NCBI RefSeq assembly: GCF_001975825.1
Contig: NZ_MTKN01000016.1
Coordinates: 1-64,000 of the forward strand
Origin: [Flexibacter] sp. ATCC 35208
GTDB lineage: Bacteria > Bacteroidota > Bacteroidia > Chitinophagales > Chitinophagaceae
Direction: 5' to 3'
DNA: 64,000 bases
Under the pieces are notes generated by a model. It was given only the letters and a program-made list of their open reading frames with translations. It was not told the DNA's origin and did no database searches. A program made the position numbers and the translations under genes. Below, one piece after another: positions 27,916-36,210 of the stretch. Positions within the stretch are counted from its first letter, which is position 1, and every line of letters starts with the position of its first letter.

Positions 27916-28042
27916 TTCGATATAACTTCGTCACCATTTCGTCACTAAAAGGTCACTTGTATATCCCTGGGATATTGAAGTGACCTTTTGGTGCCCTTTT
28001 GATGCCCTTTTGGTGGCGAAATGGTGACGAAGCTATATCGAA
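27916..28042. repeat. Large imperfect palindrome with a triplicated 11-bp unit
   Basis: Left arm 27916-27967 is the reverse complement of right arm 27969-28042 except for a few substitutions and a 22-base insertion in the right arm. The centre is ATATCCCTGGGATAT (27961-27975). The right arm has three adjacent 11-base units: TGACCTTTTGG, TGCCCTTTTGA and TGCCCTTTTGG (27981-28013). The left arm has one. The element lies between the 5' end of marR and the 3' end of dnaE2. It could be a MITE-like relic, a REP-like element or a transcription stop. Confidence 0.75.
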
Positions 28043-28064
28043 CCCTAATCGAAGTTCTACTATA

Positions 28065-30995
28065 CTACCACTCCTGTTTAATCCCCACCTTTTCCATCTC
28101 ACCCACCATCACACTATACACCCCAAACTCCTCTATCACCTTTCCTTTCAACCTATAAAACCCTCTCCCCTGGAATGGGTACCGCCGTGCCGCTTCCGGG
28201 AAATGTACTGTATCCAGCCAATCTCCTGCCGCATCCAGAAATGTACCGAAATGCATTAACTCCCGCTTTTCTCTTGTCATCGTCTCCTTTGTACATACCA
28301 GGTATCCCAATACGAGCACCTCGTGCCCTAATAAAGACGGTAAGGTCGCTGCCAGCGGATACTTCGACAGATCATCATCCACCAGCTCAAATACATTCCC
28401 TATCGGAAACCCCATTAACTCCATCTCCTTCATCATATCTTCCCTTTGATTATCAGGCAGCATGGGTAACTCAAACGATACCGGTTCTTCTGCAAACAAC
28501 GCCTGCCGTCCCGGTACATGATCATCCATGTGCACCTGCAAGAAATTCCCTTCCCACAATAACTGCTTCTTTGTTCGCCCTGTAAAACGAAATGCGCCCA
28601 CTTTTATGAATAAGTTCAATTGTTCTATCCCCACCTCTGTACGTTCTATAAAATCCTGCAAATGGACATAAGGACCATTTTGTATGCGTTCTGCCAATAG
28701 CTTCTCTGCGAATTTCTGTTCGAGGTTTTGGATATGAATAAAACCTACGTATACCTTCCCGTCTCTGATATCTGTGAGGTATTCGCTATTATTGACACAA
28801 GGCCCCTGTAAATTGGCACCGGCTTTCTTTAACTGCTGAAAATATAACTCCCGTGAATAAAACCCGCCGAAGTTATTAATCACCGCCACCATGAACTCAA
28901 TTGGATAATACGTTTTCAGGTATAGGCTCTGGTAACTCTCCCCCGCGAAACTCGCAGAGTGCGCCTTGCTAAATGAGTATCCTCCAAAACTTTCGATCTG
29001 TCTCCATACCTCCCTGGCAATCTTTTCAGGATGCCCCCGCTCCTCGCAGTTGCGAAAGAACTGCTCTTCCAGTCGCTTCATTTCCTTATTTCCTCTATAC
29101 TTTCCACTCATCGCCCGCCGCAGGATATCCGCCTCTCCCATATCCAGACCGCCAAAATAATGTGCGACCTTGATCACATCCTCCTGGTACACCATCACAC
29201 CATAGGTCTCTGCCAGCAATTCTTCCATCACCGGATGCAGGTACTCAAACTTATCCGGGTTGTGAAACCGCCAGATATACTGTTGCATCATCCCGGAACT
29301 CCCCACCCCCGGCCGGATAATCGAAGATGCCGCCACCAGTGTGAGATAATCATCGCACCGCAACTTGCGCAATACCCCTCTCATGGAAGGACTCTCTATA
29401 TAAAAACATCCAATAGTATCCACATCACGGATCTGCGCAGCCAACTGCGGATCCTTTTTGAATTGCTCTACCTGGTGAATATCGATATCTACATGATGGT
29501 GCTCACGCACCAGTTCTATCGTGTCTTTGATATGCCCCAGTCCCCGCTGACTCAATATATCCAGCTTAAACAAGCCCACATTCTCCGCTACAAGCATATC
29601 TATCTGTGTAGTGGAAAATCCCTTCGGTGGCATCTCTAATGCGGTATACTGCGTAATGGGCAATTCACTGATCAGCATACCACCGGGATGTATGCTTACA
29701 TGATTCGGGAAATTTTTCATCAGATCGCCAAAGCGTATGATCTGCCTGTGATTGTTATCATTCGTATTGTACTCTCCTCTTGACAAGCGGTCTATCTCCG
29801 ATTTGGGCAAGCCATACACCTTTCCTAATTCACGGATGATCGCTCTGCGCTGGAAGGTGGTATGCATGCCCAATAGCGCCACATGCTCTTTACCATAACG
29901 CTTCAGGATGTAGTCGATGATCTCATTCCTGTCTTTCCAGGAAAAGTCAATATCAAAATCAGGAGGAGAAGTACGGTACGGGTTGAGGAAACGCTCAAAA
30001 TATAAATCCAGTTGTATCGGATCGACATCGGTGATCTGCAGACAATAAGCCACGATCGAATTGGCTCCACTACCACGTCCTACATAAAAGAACCGCCGGT
30101 CTCTCGCATAGCGAAGCACATCCCAGGCAATGAGAAAGTAGGCATTAAATTTTAAGTCGTTGATAATCTTCAACTCTTTTAATACGCGCTCCCGGGCTTT
30201 CTCATTCTTACTGCCATAGCGATATGGCAGACCATCCATAACAAGCTTTTCCAGCAGAATACGATCATCTTCCCGGCTAGTTGTAAATGCCTGTTTGTTT
30301 TTGTCAGCTTTAAAATCAATTTGTATGTCACACGACTCCATTATCCGCAGCGTGTTCATCAAGATCTGTGGGTATTGTTTAAACTGCTCCATGATGGTTG
30401 TCATTGGCATGAAGTATTCATGTACGGCAGCTTTGTGCGTATCTTCCTGTTTGCTCAGTACGATGTTTTTATCGATGGCCCGCAGCAGCCGGTGTACGCT
30501 GTAAAAGGTACGGTCCTGAAAAGTAACAGGCTGTCTGACGACGAACTTTGTACTATATGCCCCTAAGTCAATCCCAAAGAGTTTATTAACTTCGGTAGGT
30601 TGCACACCGATGAGTTCATTGAGCGCTAACCTGGCCGGCGAAACCATGCCGAGGGCATAGATTACCCATACGCTATCGTCTATGACAGGCTTTGCAGGGA
30701 AAGGCTTTTTTTCCTGCAGGTGTTCAGTCAAAAAACGATTGATATGCAGGAAGCCTGTATTATTTTTTGCGAGCAATAAATAACAGAAATGATCACCATT
30801 CCGGATTTCAGTGCCGGGTACGGGATGAATACCGGCACTGTGACAATGTTGTATAAAGTCCCATACATCCGCGGTGTTGTTGATATTGGTAATGGCCATG
30901 CTGTTGGCGCAGGCATCGACGCCGGCGGCGACCAGTTCTTCTGTGGAGAAGGTACCGTATCGGTAGGAAAAAAATGTTTTACAGTTCAGGTACAT
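28065..30995 (-). CDS. dnaE2: Error-prone DNA polymerase III alpha subunit (DnaE2-type)
   Basis: A 976-residue C-family polymerase, shorter than DnaE1 (about 1,150) and in line with DnaE2/ImuC. The polymerase core has SPPDFDIDFSW with the catalytic Asp pair and FVGRGSGANSIVAYCL (here FYVGRGSG). The helix-hairpin-helix and OB-fold regions follow to the C-terminus. The N-terminal PHP domain is degenerate: the usual HxH start is replaced by LNCKTFFSY and the DHG motif by NINN. So metal binding and proofreading there are probably lost. It starts 11 bases after dinB, forming a translesion-synthesis operon. Confidence 0.9.
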   Translation of the reverse strand: MYLNCKTFFSYRYGTFSTEELVAAGVDACANSMAITNINNTADVWDFIQHCHSAGIHPVPGTEIRNGDHFCYLLLAKNNTGFLHINRFLTEHLQEKKPFPAKPVIDDSVWVIYALGMVSPARLALNELIGVQPTEVNKLFGIDLGAYSTKFVVRQPVTFQDRTFYSVHRLLRAIDKNIVLSKQEDTHKAAVHEYFMPMTTIMEQFKQYPQILMNTLRIMESCDIQIDFKADKNKQAFTTSREDDRILLEKLVMDGLPYRYGSKNEKARERVLKELKIINDLKFNAYFLIAWDVLRYARDRRFFYVGRGSGANSIVAYCLQITDVDPIQLDLYFERFLNPYRTSPPDFDIDFSWKDRNEIIDYILKRYGKEHVALLGMHTTFQRRAIIRELGKVYGLPKSEIDRLSRGEYNTNDNNHRQIIRFGDLMKNFPNHVSIHPGGMLISELPITQYTALEMPPKGFSTTQIDMLVAENVGLFKLDILSQRGLGHIKDTIELVREHHHVDIDIHQVEQFKKDPQLAAQIRDVDTIGCFYIESPSMRGVLRKLRCDDYLTLVAASSIIRPGVGSSGMMQQYIWRFHNPDKFEYLHPVMEELLAETYGVMVYQEDVIKVAHYFGGLDMGEADILRRAMSGKYRGNKEMKRLEEQFFRNCEERGHPEKIAREVWRQIESFGGYSFSKAHSASFAGESYQSLYLKTYYPIEFMVAVINNFGGFYSRELYFQQLKKAGANLQGPCVNNSEYLTDIRDGKVYVGFIHIQNLEQKFAEKLLAERIQNGPYVHLQDFIERTEVGIEQLNLFIKVGAFRFTGRTKKQLLWEGNFLQVHMDDHVPGRQALFAEEPVSFELPMLPDNQREDMMKEMELMGFPIGNVFELVDDDLSKYPLAATLPSLLGHEVLVLGYLVCTKETMTREKRELMHFGTFLDAAGDWLDTVHFPEAARRYPFQGRGFYRLKGKVIEEFGVYSVMVGEMEKVGIKQEW

Positions 30996-31006
30996 AAATA
31001 ATTACT

Positions 31007-32152
31007 TCATAGTGTCCGTGCCCGCACTAATGCACCCGCGCCAAACTGCTTCTTAATACTATCTATTGCATGGTACAATTGAATCATCTCCTGCGTATCG
31101 TCGAACAAACTAATCTGATAATTACCGGGTACGAGATCAGAAAATCGAATGCCTACCAATCTTACCAGCATACGCCGGTCATACAATTTATCAAACAATT
31201 CTTTTGCTGTGCGCAACAGTATATGATCAGAGGAGGTATAAGAAATAGACAGCTGTTTGGTAACCGTATCGAAATTGGCATACCGTAATTTTACGGTTAC
31301 ACACCCCGCCAGATTATTCTGCTGGCGGAGTACAAAACCGATCTTCTCGGTCATGCGTACCACTTCTCTGTTCAGGAATGCTATATCAATTGTATCATTA
31401 TTAAAAGTCTCCTGTGTAGAAATACTCTTTTGTTCAGAATAAGGTACAACGGGCGTTTCATCAATTCCATTTGCACGTCTTGACAGTTCTAGCCCATTTT
31501 TCCCAAATCTGGCACCTAACAAACTGGGGGGAATTTCAGATAATGTACGGATCGTACTTACACCCATTTCTCTTAATAAGGTTGCAGTCTTATCTCCTAT
31601 CATTGGCATTTTTTCAATGGCCAGTGGCGCGAGGTATGATTTTTCTTCTCCGAAAGGAATGATTGTCTGGCCATCGGGTTTTACTTCATTTGTCGCTATC
31701 TTACTAATCAGTTTATTCGATGCCAGTGCATATGTAACTGGCAGGCCGGTCTCCTTATAAATCTTTGCTTTGAGTTCTTTACTGAATTTTTGAGTACTGT
31801 GAAACTTATCCATCCCTGTTAGGTCGGTATAAAATTCATCGATAGAGGCTTTTTCAAACATCGGTACTGATTGGGCAATCACTTCCGTGACCTGACGTGA
31901 GTAGTTGCTGTAGTCTTCATGATCACCTTTGATAACGATAGCCTGCGGGCATAGGTACAAGGCAGTGCGCATAGGCATGGCAGCATGTACACCAAAAGCA
32001 CGGGCTTCGTAACTGCAGGCTGCGACTACTCCCCGCTCTCCCCCTCCTACGATCAGGGGTTTTCCTTTGAAAGCACCATTCTTCAGACATTCAACGGATA
32101 CAAAAAATGCATCCAGATCAAGATGAATAATGGATCGCTCATTTAATTTCAT
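31007..32152 (-). CDS. dinB: DNA polymerase IV, Y family
   Basis: A 381-residue translesion polymerase. Catalytic residues are in HLDLDAFFVSVE and SIDEFYTDLTG (DE pair). The steric-gate region VECLKNGAFKGKPLIVGG is typical of DinB. A likely sliding-clamp-binding motif, QISLF, stands near the C-terminus, matching QxxLF. It precedes dnaE2 by 11 bases. The family is usually SOS induced; an inverted repeat lies 36 bases upstream. No imuA or lexA gene is next to the pair. Confidence 0.92.
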   Translation of the reverse strand: MKLNERSIIHLDLDAFFVSVECLKNGAFKGKPLIVGGGERGVVAACSYEARAFGVHAAMPMRTALYLCPQAIVIKGDHEDYSNYSRQVTEVIAQSVPMFEKASIDEFYTDLTGMDKFHSTQKFSKELKAKIYKETGLPVTYALASNKLISKIATNEVKPDGQTIIPFGEEKSYLAPLAIEKMPMIGDKTATLLREMGVSTIRTLSEIPPSLLGARFGKNGLELSRRANGIDETPVVPYSEQKSISTQETFNNDTIDIAFLNREVVRMTEKIGFVLRQQNNLAGCVTVKLRYANFDTVTKQLSISYTSSDHILLRTAKELFDKLYDRRMLVRLVGIRFSDLVPGNYQISLFDDTQEMIQLYHAIDSIKKQFGAGALVRARTL

Positions 32153-32626
32153 AGCTTCTCTATTTTAAGGTAAGGCGGCAACGCAATATTACTACTATAT
32201 TTAGTAATAAAAACTAAACAAATTAGCATTTTTGCCGAAAATACAATTTCCTTTGAAATCAGCCACAGCTGATGGTTTCATAGAATGAAAATAGTTGATA
32301 AATATAGCCGATCCACTACTTTTTTTTAGTAAAATTTAGCTTATGAAAATGGATTTTTGATTACGGGATCATTTTATTATTGGTGCAGAAAAATTGGGGA
32401 AGTGCACTTTTGGGAAGTGTGTGTTTTTTTTGACTTTGGGGGAGTATATATAAATGAATTGATGGTGTATTTTCAGACAAAGTGCAGCGAGGTTTCGTGT
32501 AGGTGATTTTAAAAACAGTGAGTAGTATGGGAAAGGCTGTGGGTATTGAGTTGTATGGAATTTCAGAAAAGTAAAATGAACAAAAATGAACAAGAAAAAA
32601 CCGGAAAGGAAGGAATAAATTTGGGT
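32153..32626. other. Divergent control region between dinB and the DUF6934-type gene
   Basis: This AT-rich stretch carries the inverted repeat at 32188-32208 and a weaker TACT-N7-AGTA near 32317-32331. Alternative upstream start codons of the DUF6934-type gene fall in it (ATG at 32555 and 32576). No other gene is visible. Confidence 0.5.
32188..32208. promoter_or_regulatory. Inverted repeat upstream of dinB, candidate damage-response operator
   Basis: ATTACTA-N7-TAGTAAT is a perfect 7-bp inverted repeat 36 bases upstream of the dinB start. The place fits a repressor site for the dinB-dnaE2 operon. No known LexA box is matched, so the regulator is open. Confidence 0.4.
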
Positions 32627-33082
32627 ATGCACTTCGAGAAATATGTTTGTTGTCCCGATAGCACCTTTGCCAATTTCACTTTTGAAAGTTTGGGGCCAAA
32701 AGGGGTTATCAAAAAGAAGATACGATATGAAAAAGTTGATGATGGGGATGGGCCCCTATTCAATTTATCATTTGGAGATTATGATGAAGTTACTGACAGC
32801 GTCAGTGATAATGTTACTTCAAATAATAAAGATAAGGCTAAAATTCTCGCTACAGTTGCGGGTACGGTCGTTGATTTTACAGATCATGCAGGCCGTGTCT
32901 ATCTACATGCAAAAGGAAGTACTCTTTCAAGGACAAGATTATACCAGATGGGCATAAATGCACATAGAGAGGAAATAGAGGAGCTATTTCACATTTTCGG
33001 GTTGCGGGGCAATGAGTGGGAAGAATTCCAGCCGGATGTCAATTATGACCGATTTATGGTAATTAGAAAAAAGAGAAATTAA
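32627..33082 (+). CDS. DUF6934-type protein of unknown function (copy 1)
   Basis: The start at 32627 is chosen because it aligns with the N-terminus of the paralogue at 57.4 kb. Upstream starts at 32555 or 32576 would add a Lys/Glu-rich tail. The product has 151 residues and no signal peptide. Shared blocks with the paralogue are FTFESLGP-x-G, NL-x-FGD, TSNN-x-D, LATVA and RLYQMGINA-x(3)-EI. I recognise this as the DUF6934 pattern of Bacteroidota from memory. A 60-codon ORF follows 12 bases later and then a strong terminator, so the two make a closed unit. Function is unknown. Confidence 0.75.
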   Translation: MHFEKYVCCPDSTFANFTFESLGPKGVIKKKIRYEKVDDGDGPLFNLSFGDYDEVTDSVSDNVTSNNKDKAKILATVAGTVVDFTDHAGRVYLHAKGSTLSRTRLYQMGINAHREEIEELFHIFGLRGNEWEEFQPDVNYDRFMVIRKKRN

Positions 33083-33094
33083 AAACAAGAAAAT

Positions 33095-33277
33095 ATGTTA
33101 AGTACTACTACAACAACTAATGAGAGGATCAAAACTGTAAGAATAAAATCACAGTGTCCTCCTATAATGCGCAAAAAAGCGGATTACGTTTGGGCCGCAC
33201 CATTACCAATAGCAATGGAAGGATATGATAAATGTCCTTTCCCATTTGCAACATGGACATCATTAATTTCAGAATAA
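33095..33277 (+). CDS. Small protein paired with DUF6934-type gene (copy 1)
   Basis: A 60-residue ORF beginning 12 bases after the DUF6934-type stop and ending 17 bases before a perfect terminator hairpin. The position argues for a real gene. The sequence is basic in the first half (RIKTVRIKSQ) and has two Cys, in SQCPPIM and YDKCPFPF. It shows no clear similarity to the 66-residue partner of the second copy. There is no signal peptide or membrane segment. Its role could be that of an antitoxin, a regulator or a peptide product; none is proven. Confidence 0.5.
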   Translation: MLSTTTTTNERIKTVRIKSQCPPIMRKKADYVWAAPLPIAMEGYDKCPFPFATWTSLISE

Positions 33278-33294
33278 AGTTTTCAATTTATTCC

Positions 33295-33320
33295 AAATGC
33301 CTCACCTTTGTGAGGCATTT
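33295..33320 (+). terminator. Terminator closing the first DUF6934-type unit
   Basis: AAATGCCTCAC (33295-33305) and GTGAGGCATTT (33310-33320) form a perfect 11-bp stem with the loop CTTT, followed by TATTTT. It separates the two-gene unit from the Sel1 gene. Confidence 0.85.
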
Positions 33321-33339
33321 TATTTTCCAAGTTAATCCA

Positions 33340-33939
33340 ATGACCTACGCCCAACAACACCGCGCTTTTATCAAAGGCTATCATCTCGCCTTTAATATTC
33401 ATGGGAGGAAAAAAGACTGGCAGGTTATTTTTGACCTTTGGTATGCTGCTGCCTGTAATGGCCACAAAAGTGCCCAGTTCTACCTTGCCACGCTTTATGA
33501 TCATGGCAAAGGTATTCCCCGGAATATTCCCGAAGCATTTAACTGGTATATGAAAGCTGCAGAACAGGGACATATGGAATCGATGTTCAATATCGGATTC
33601 TTTTATTATAATGGAGAGGTCGTAGCACAGGATTTTAAAACCGCTGTTCGCTGGTATACACGGTCTGCTATCAAAGGAGATTTCATGGCACAACATGCTC
33701 TGGGCATTTGTTACTTTTTGGGACACGGGGTTAAAAAAAATGATAAAAATGCTGTATTCTGGTATAGGAAAGCTGCCCGGGGTAGCCATTTAAGTGCTAT
33801 TTATAATCTGGGGCTGTGTTATAAATATGGTGATGGAGTAAAGCAATCTGACCGCTGGGCGAAGCACTATTTTGAAAAAGCAGCGGAAAAGGGGCATAAA
33901 AGGTCGCTAGGACAATTAAGAAGGAATTATAATAAATGA
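33340..33939 (+). CDS. Sel1-repeat protein
   Basis: The start at 33340 is chosen because it lies after the terminator; a longer frame would run back through the terminator and the small ORF. The product has 199 residues and is cytosolic, with no signal peptide. At least four Sel1 repeats of about 36 residues are visible, with cores such as AQFYLATLYDHGKGIPRN and AIYNLGLCYKYGDGVKQS, and the linking AxxWYxKAA motif. Sel1 proteins are protein-interaction scaffolds. Nothing in the neighbours names a partner. Confidence 0.85.
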   Translation: MTYAQQHRAFIKGYHLAFNIHGRKKDWQVIFDLWYAAACNGHKSAQFYLATLYDHGKGIPRNIPEAFNWYMKAAEQGHMESMFNIGFFYYNGEVVAQDFKTAVRWYTRSAIKGDFMAQHALGICYFLGHGVKKNDKNAVFWYRKAARGSHLSAIYNLGLCYKYGDGVKQSDRWAKHYFEKAAEKGHKRSLGQLRRNYNK

Positions 33940-34028
33940 ATGTAGTAGTCAATATAATGACTGAAAAACCAATTTAAAAAATAGTATTTTGGGCTGAATG
34001 CAAAATGTGTGTCTAACTTTCGGCTGAC

Positions 34029-34403
34029 TTGACAATTCTTACACCTTATAACGATCCAAATATCATCCTGCGCTTCTCGCAGGGCGACGAACAAGCATTC
34101 CGCACCATCTTTAACGCACAGCTTCAACCACTGTGCTATTTTGCCTATAAGATCTTAGGGCAGAAAGAAGAAGCAGAAGATGTAGTCAACACCACCTTTG
34201 CGGTTCTATGGGAGCGGCGTGCACAGTTTAATAATGGAGAAGTCTAGTTTCCTGTGGATGTATACAGGGCACCTTCCAAAGATGATGCTGTAAGGGTATC
34301 GGCTGCGGGTGTAAATGTGATCAAATGGATATTACCAGGATTGCTGCCGGGGTTGATAGCCGTGATCGTAACAGCTGTTTTGGTGAGAAGGCAAAGAAGA
34401 TAA
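34029..34403 (+). pseudogene. ECF sigma factor N-terminal remnant joined to a membrane-protein tail
   Basis: Codons from 34029 encode a sigma-70 region 2 of ECF type (RFSQGDEQAFRTIFNA, then GQKEEAEDVVNTTFAVLW) and stop with TAG at 34247 after about 70 residues. Region 4 is missing. The same frame continues to 34403 with a 51-residue tail that ends in a membrane helix (ILPGLLPGLIAVIVTAVLV) and RRQRR. This looks like the C-terminus of an unrelated membrane protein. A deletion joining two broken genes explains it best. Confidence 0.65.
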
Positions 34404-34412
34404 TGAAATGGA

Positions 34413-34438
34413 AAAAGCCACTTTGAGAGGTGGCTTTT
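34413..34438 (+). terminator. Terminator after the sigma-factor remnant
   Basis: AAAAGCCAC (34413-34421) and GTGGCTTTT (34430-34438) form a perfect 9-bp stem with an 8-base loop and a T-rich end. It lies 10 bases after the TAA of the membrane tail. Confidence 0.75.
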
Positions 34439-34498
34439 CTATTTGATCATTCTGTTCGAATTATTTGAAAGAATGATAAATTATCTGGATATTGAATT

Positions 34499-35692
34499 AT
34501 GGAACAGTTAAAAATCAGAAAATTTGGTCCACTAAAAGAAGTGGAATTGAACATACAGGATTACATGATTTTGATTGGCCCGCAGGCAAGTGGGAAAAGT
34601 ACGATTTTAAAGCTGCTATATATTTTCAAATCTTTACGGGAAGAGGTTTTTAGAACAGTATCAGATTTGGTGGAGGGGTTATGTGCAGACCCACTTCCTG
34701 AGGTGATATTAAAGGAGCATATAGTTGGTAAATTTAACCACTTCTGGAATAACCTTCCGCGCTATGGTGACTTCTTTTTGAAATATGATTATGAGGATGA
34801 TAAGGTGATTACCATTTTTCAGAAAAAGAAAGTAATTCAGGTAGCCTTTAGTGAAAAACTGGAAGTAGAGATCAGGGATATTTTTGCTGCTTTGAGAACT
34901 TTTATAACTGAGCGGTATATTGATGCCAGTAAAGAAACGAAACAGAAATTCTACCAGGAGATAGATGGATATATTTCAAAGTTGTTAGGGAAAGAAAAGA
35001 TACCGGTGTATATACCTGCGGGCAGAGTAATGGCTTATGGGGTTTCTGACAGGTACCTGGATCAGCGGATAGACAATACGATGAAAGTTTTTATTCAGCA
35101 GGTAGCGGACATGAAACCTTTATATTTTGATCAGTTGGAAAAGATGGTGAATAAGGAGGCCGCACTTAATATTGTGGACAGGGAAAGTCTGGAGATGGGC
35201 ATTAAGCTTATAAAGCAAATACTGAGAGGAGATTATGTATATGAGAAAGAAAATGAGCGGATCAAACTGGAAAAGAAAGGAACATTTATTGAAATGCCAT
35301 ATGCATCGACCGGGCAGCAGGAGGCATTATGGCTGCTCATGCAGTTGTTTACTATTATGCAGACAGGGTTAGAATATTTTTTAATCATCGATGAACCGGA
35401 AGCACATTTGTATCCGTTAGCACAGCAGCAAATGATAGATTTGATCACGCTGGCAGCAAATTATTCAGATAATCAGGTGGTGATGACCACTAATAGTCCA
35501 ACAGTGTTGCAAACCATCAATAACCAGGTGTATGCAGGCATGAAAGAGGGACTCACTATGCATAGTAATTTATGGCTGGAAAGCGAAAAGGCAAATGCGT
35601 ATTTATTGAATGAAGGTGTAATGAGAAGTATTGTGGAGAAAGATAGTAAGATGATAAAACCGGCTGAAAGCTGGATACAGCCGTTTTTTTGA
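34499..35692 (+). CDS. Orphan AAA-type ATPase (ABC-ATPase/SMC-like fold)
   Basis: A 397-residue ATPase. Walker A is IGPQASGKSTILK (about residues 27-39), the ABC-like signature is STGQQEALWLLM (about 268-279), and Walker B is YFLIIDEPEAHLYP, followed by the switch region VVMTTNSPTVLQTIN. The middle (about 60-260) is largely helical. No TOPRIM domain follows, unlike OLD nucleases. Proteins of this build occur in defence systems and in DNA repair, but no partner gene is adjacent. It lies in an accessory stretch between a broken sigma gene and an SMI1 gene. Its last codons overlap its own terminator. Confidence 0.8.
   Translation: MEQLKIRKFGPLKEVELNIQDYMILIGPQASGKSTILKLLYIFKSLREEVFRTVSDLVEGLCADPLPEVILKEHIVGKFNHFWNNLPRYGDFFLKYDYEDDKVITIFQKKKVIQVAFSEKLEVEIRDIFAALRTFITERYIDASKETKQKFYQEIDGYISKLLGKEKIPVYIPAGRVMAYGVSDRYLDQRIDNTMKVFIQQVADMKPLYFDQLEKMVNKEAALNIVDRESLEMGIKLIKQILRGDYVYEKENERIKLEKKGTFIEMPYASTGQQEALWLLMQLFTIMQTGLEYFLIIDEPEAHLYPLAQQQMIDLITLAANYSDNQVVMTTNSPTVLQTINNQVYAGMKEGLTMHSNLWLESEKANAYLLNEGVMRSIVEKDSKMIKPAESWIQPFF
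35661..35683 (+). terminator. Terminator overlapping the AAA ATPase 3' end
   Basis: CGGCTG (35661-35666) pairs with CAGCCG (35678-35683), followed by seven T. The T-run encodes the last two Phe residues, and the stop TGA follows at once. AhpD ends convergent 6 bases later. Confidence 0.65.
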
Positions 35693-35697
35693 TTTCA

Positions 35698-36137
35698 TTA
35701 TATCTGCGGATTCCAATGCAGGGCTATTCCCAGCCGGTTCCAGCTATTAATAGCGAGGATACTCATCATCATCTGTCCGGTGGTTTCTTCACCGAATAAT
35801 GCCACTGCTTTTGAATAAACATTTTCTGTGAGACCCTGTTGATGGATCAGGGTCATTTGTTCTGTTAATTCCAGTATGACCTGTTCTTCTTCTGAGAACA
35901 TATGTTTTGCTTCTTTCCATACAGTGATCAGGTTGAGGCGATAGGCTGCTTCATCATATTTCAACACCAGCTCTACATGCATATGCAAACAAAAAGCACA
36001 ACCATTGAGCTGGGATGCCCTGATCTTTATTAACTCTTTTTGTAAAGGTGTAATTTCAGATCGCCGGTCGCTTTTTCCAGTCCACGGATGGCGGCATAAA
36101 TTTCGGGAAACAGGTTGGTGATATCCAGTCTTTGCAT
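35698..36137 (-). pseudogene. AhpD/carboxymuconolactone decarboxylase-like gene with a frameshift
   Basis: The first part (start at 36137, MQRLDITNLFPEIYAAIRG) runs to KLHLYKKS and a stop near 36030. The other half of the domain continues in another frame: LIKIRASQLNGCAFCLHMH and on to the stop at 35698. The break lies in a short A-run near 36035, where one missing base explains it. Repaired, the protein would have about 146 residues with the CxxC redox motif (CAFC) of AhpD-like enzymes. It is the third gene after lutC and rhaM. It is either a real mutation or a sequencing slip. Confidence 0.8.
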
Positions 36138-36210
36138 GCTTTTTTTGTCAAAAATAAAGCAATGGGAAAGGAAATGGATAGTCCAGTTAGCCGAAAGGAA
36201 ATAGTCCAGG

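Noticed and set aside
27981..28013. Three 11-base repeats as a CRISPR array
   Set aside because: There are no spacers and no cas genes; the repeats are adjacent units in a palindrome arm.
29031..29639. 202-codon plus-strand ORF
   Set aside because: It is antisense to dnaE2, whose polymerase motifs are intact, and it is rich in His, as expected for a shadow frame.
33232..33339. N-terminal extension of the Sel1 protein
   Set aside because: It would run through a perfect terminator hairpin and the end of the small ORF at 33277.
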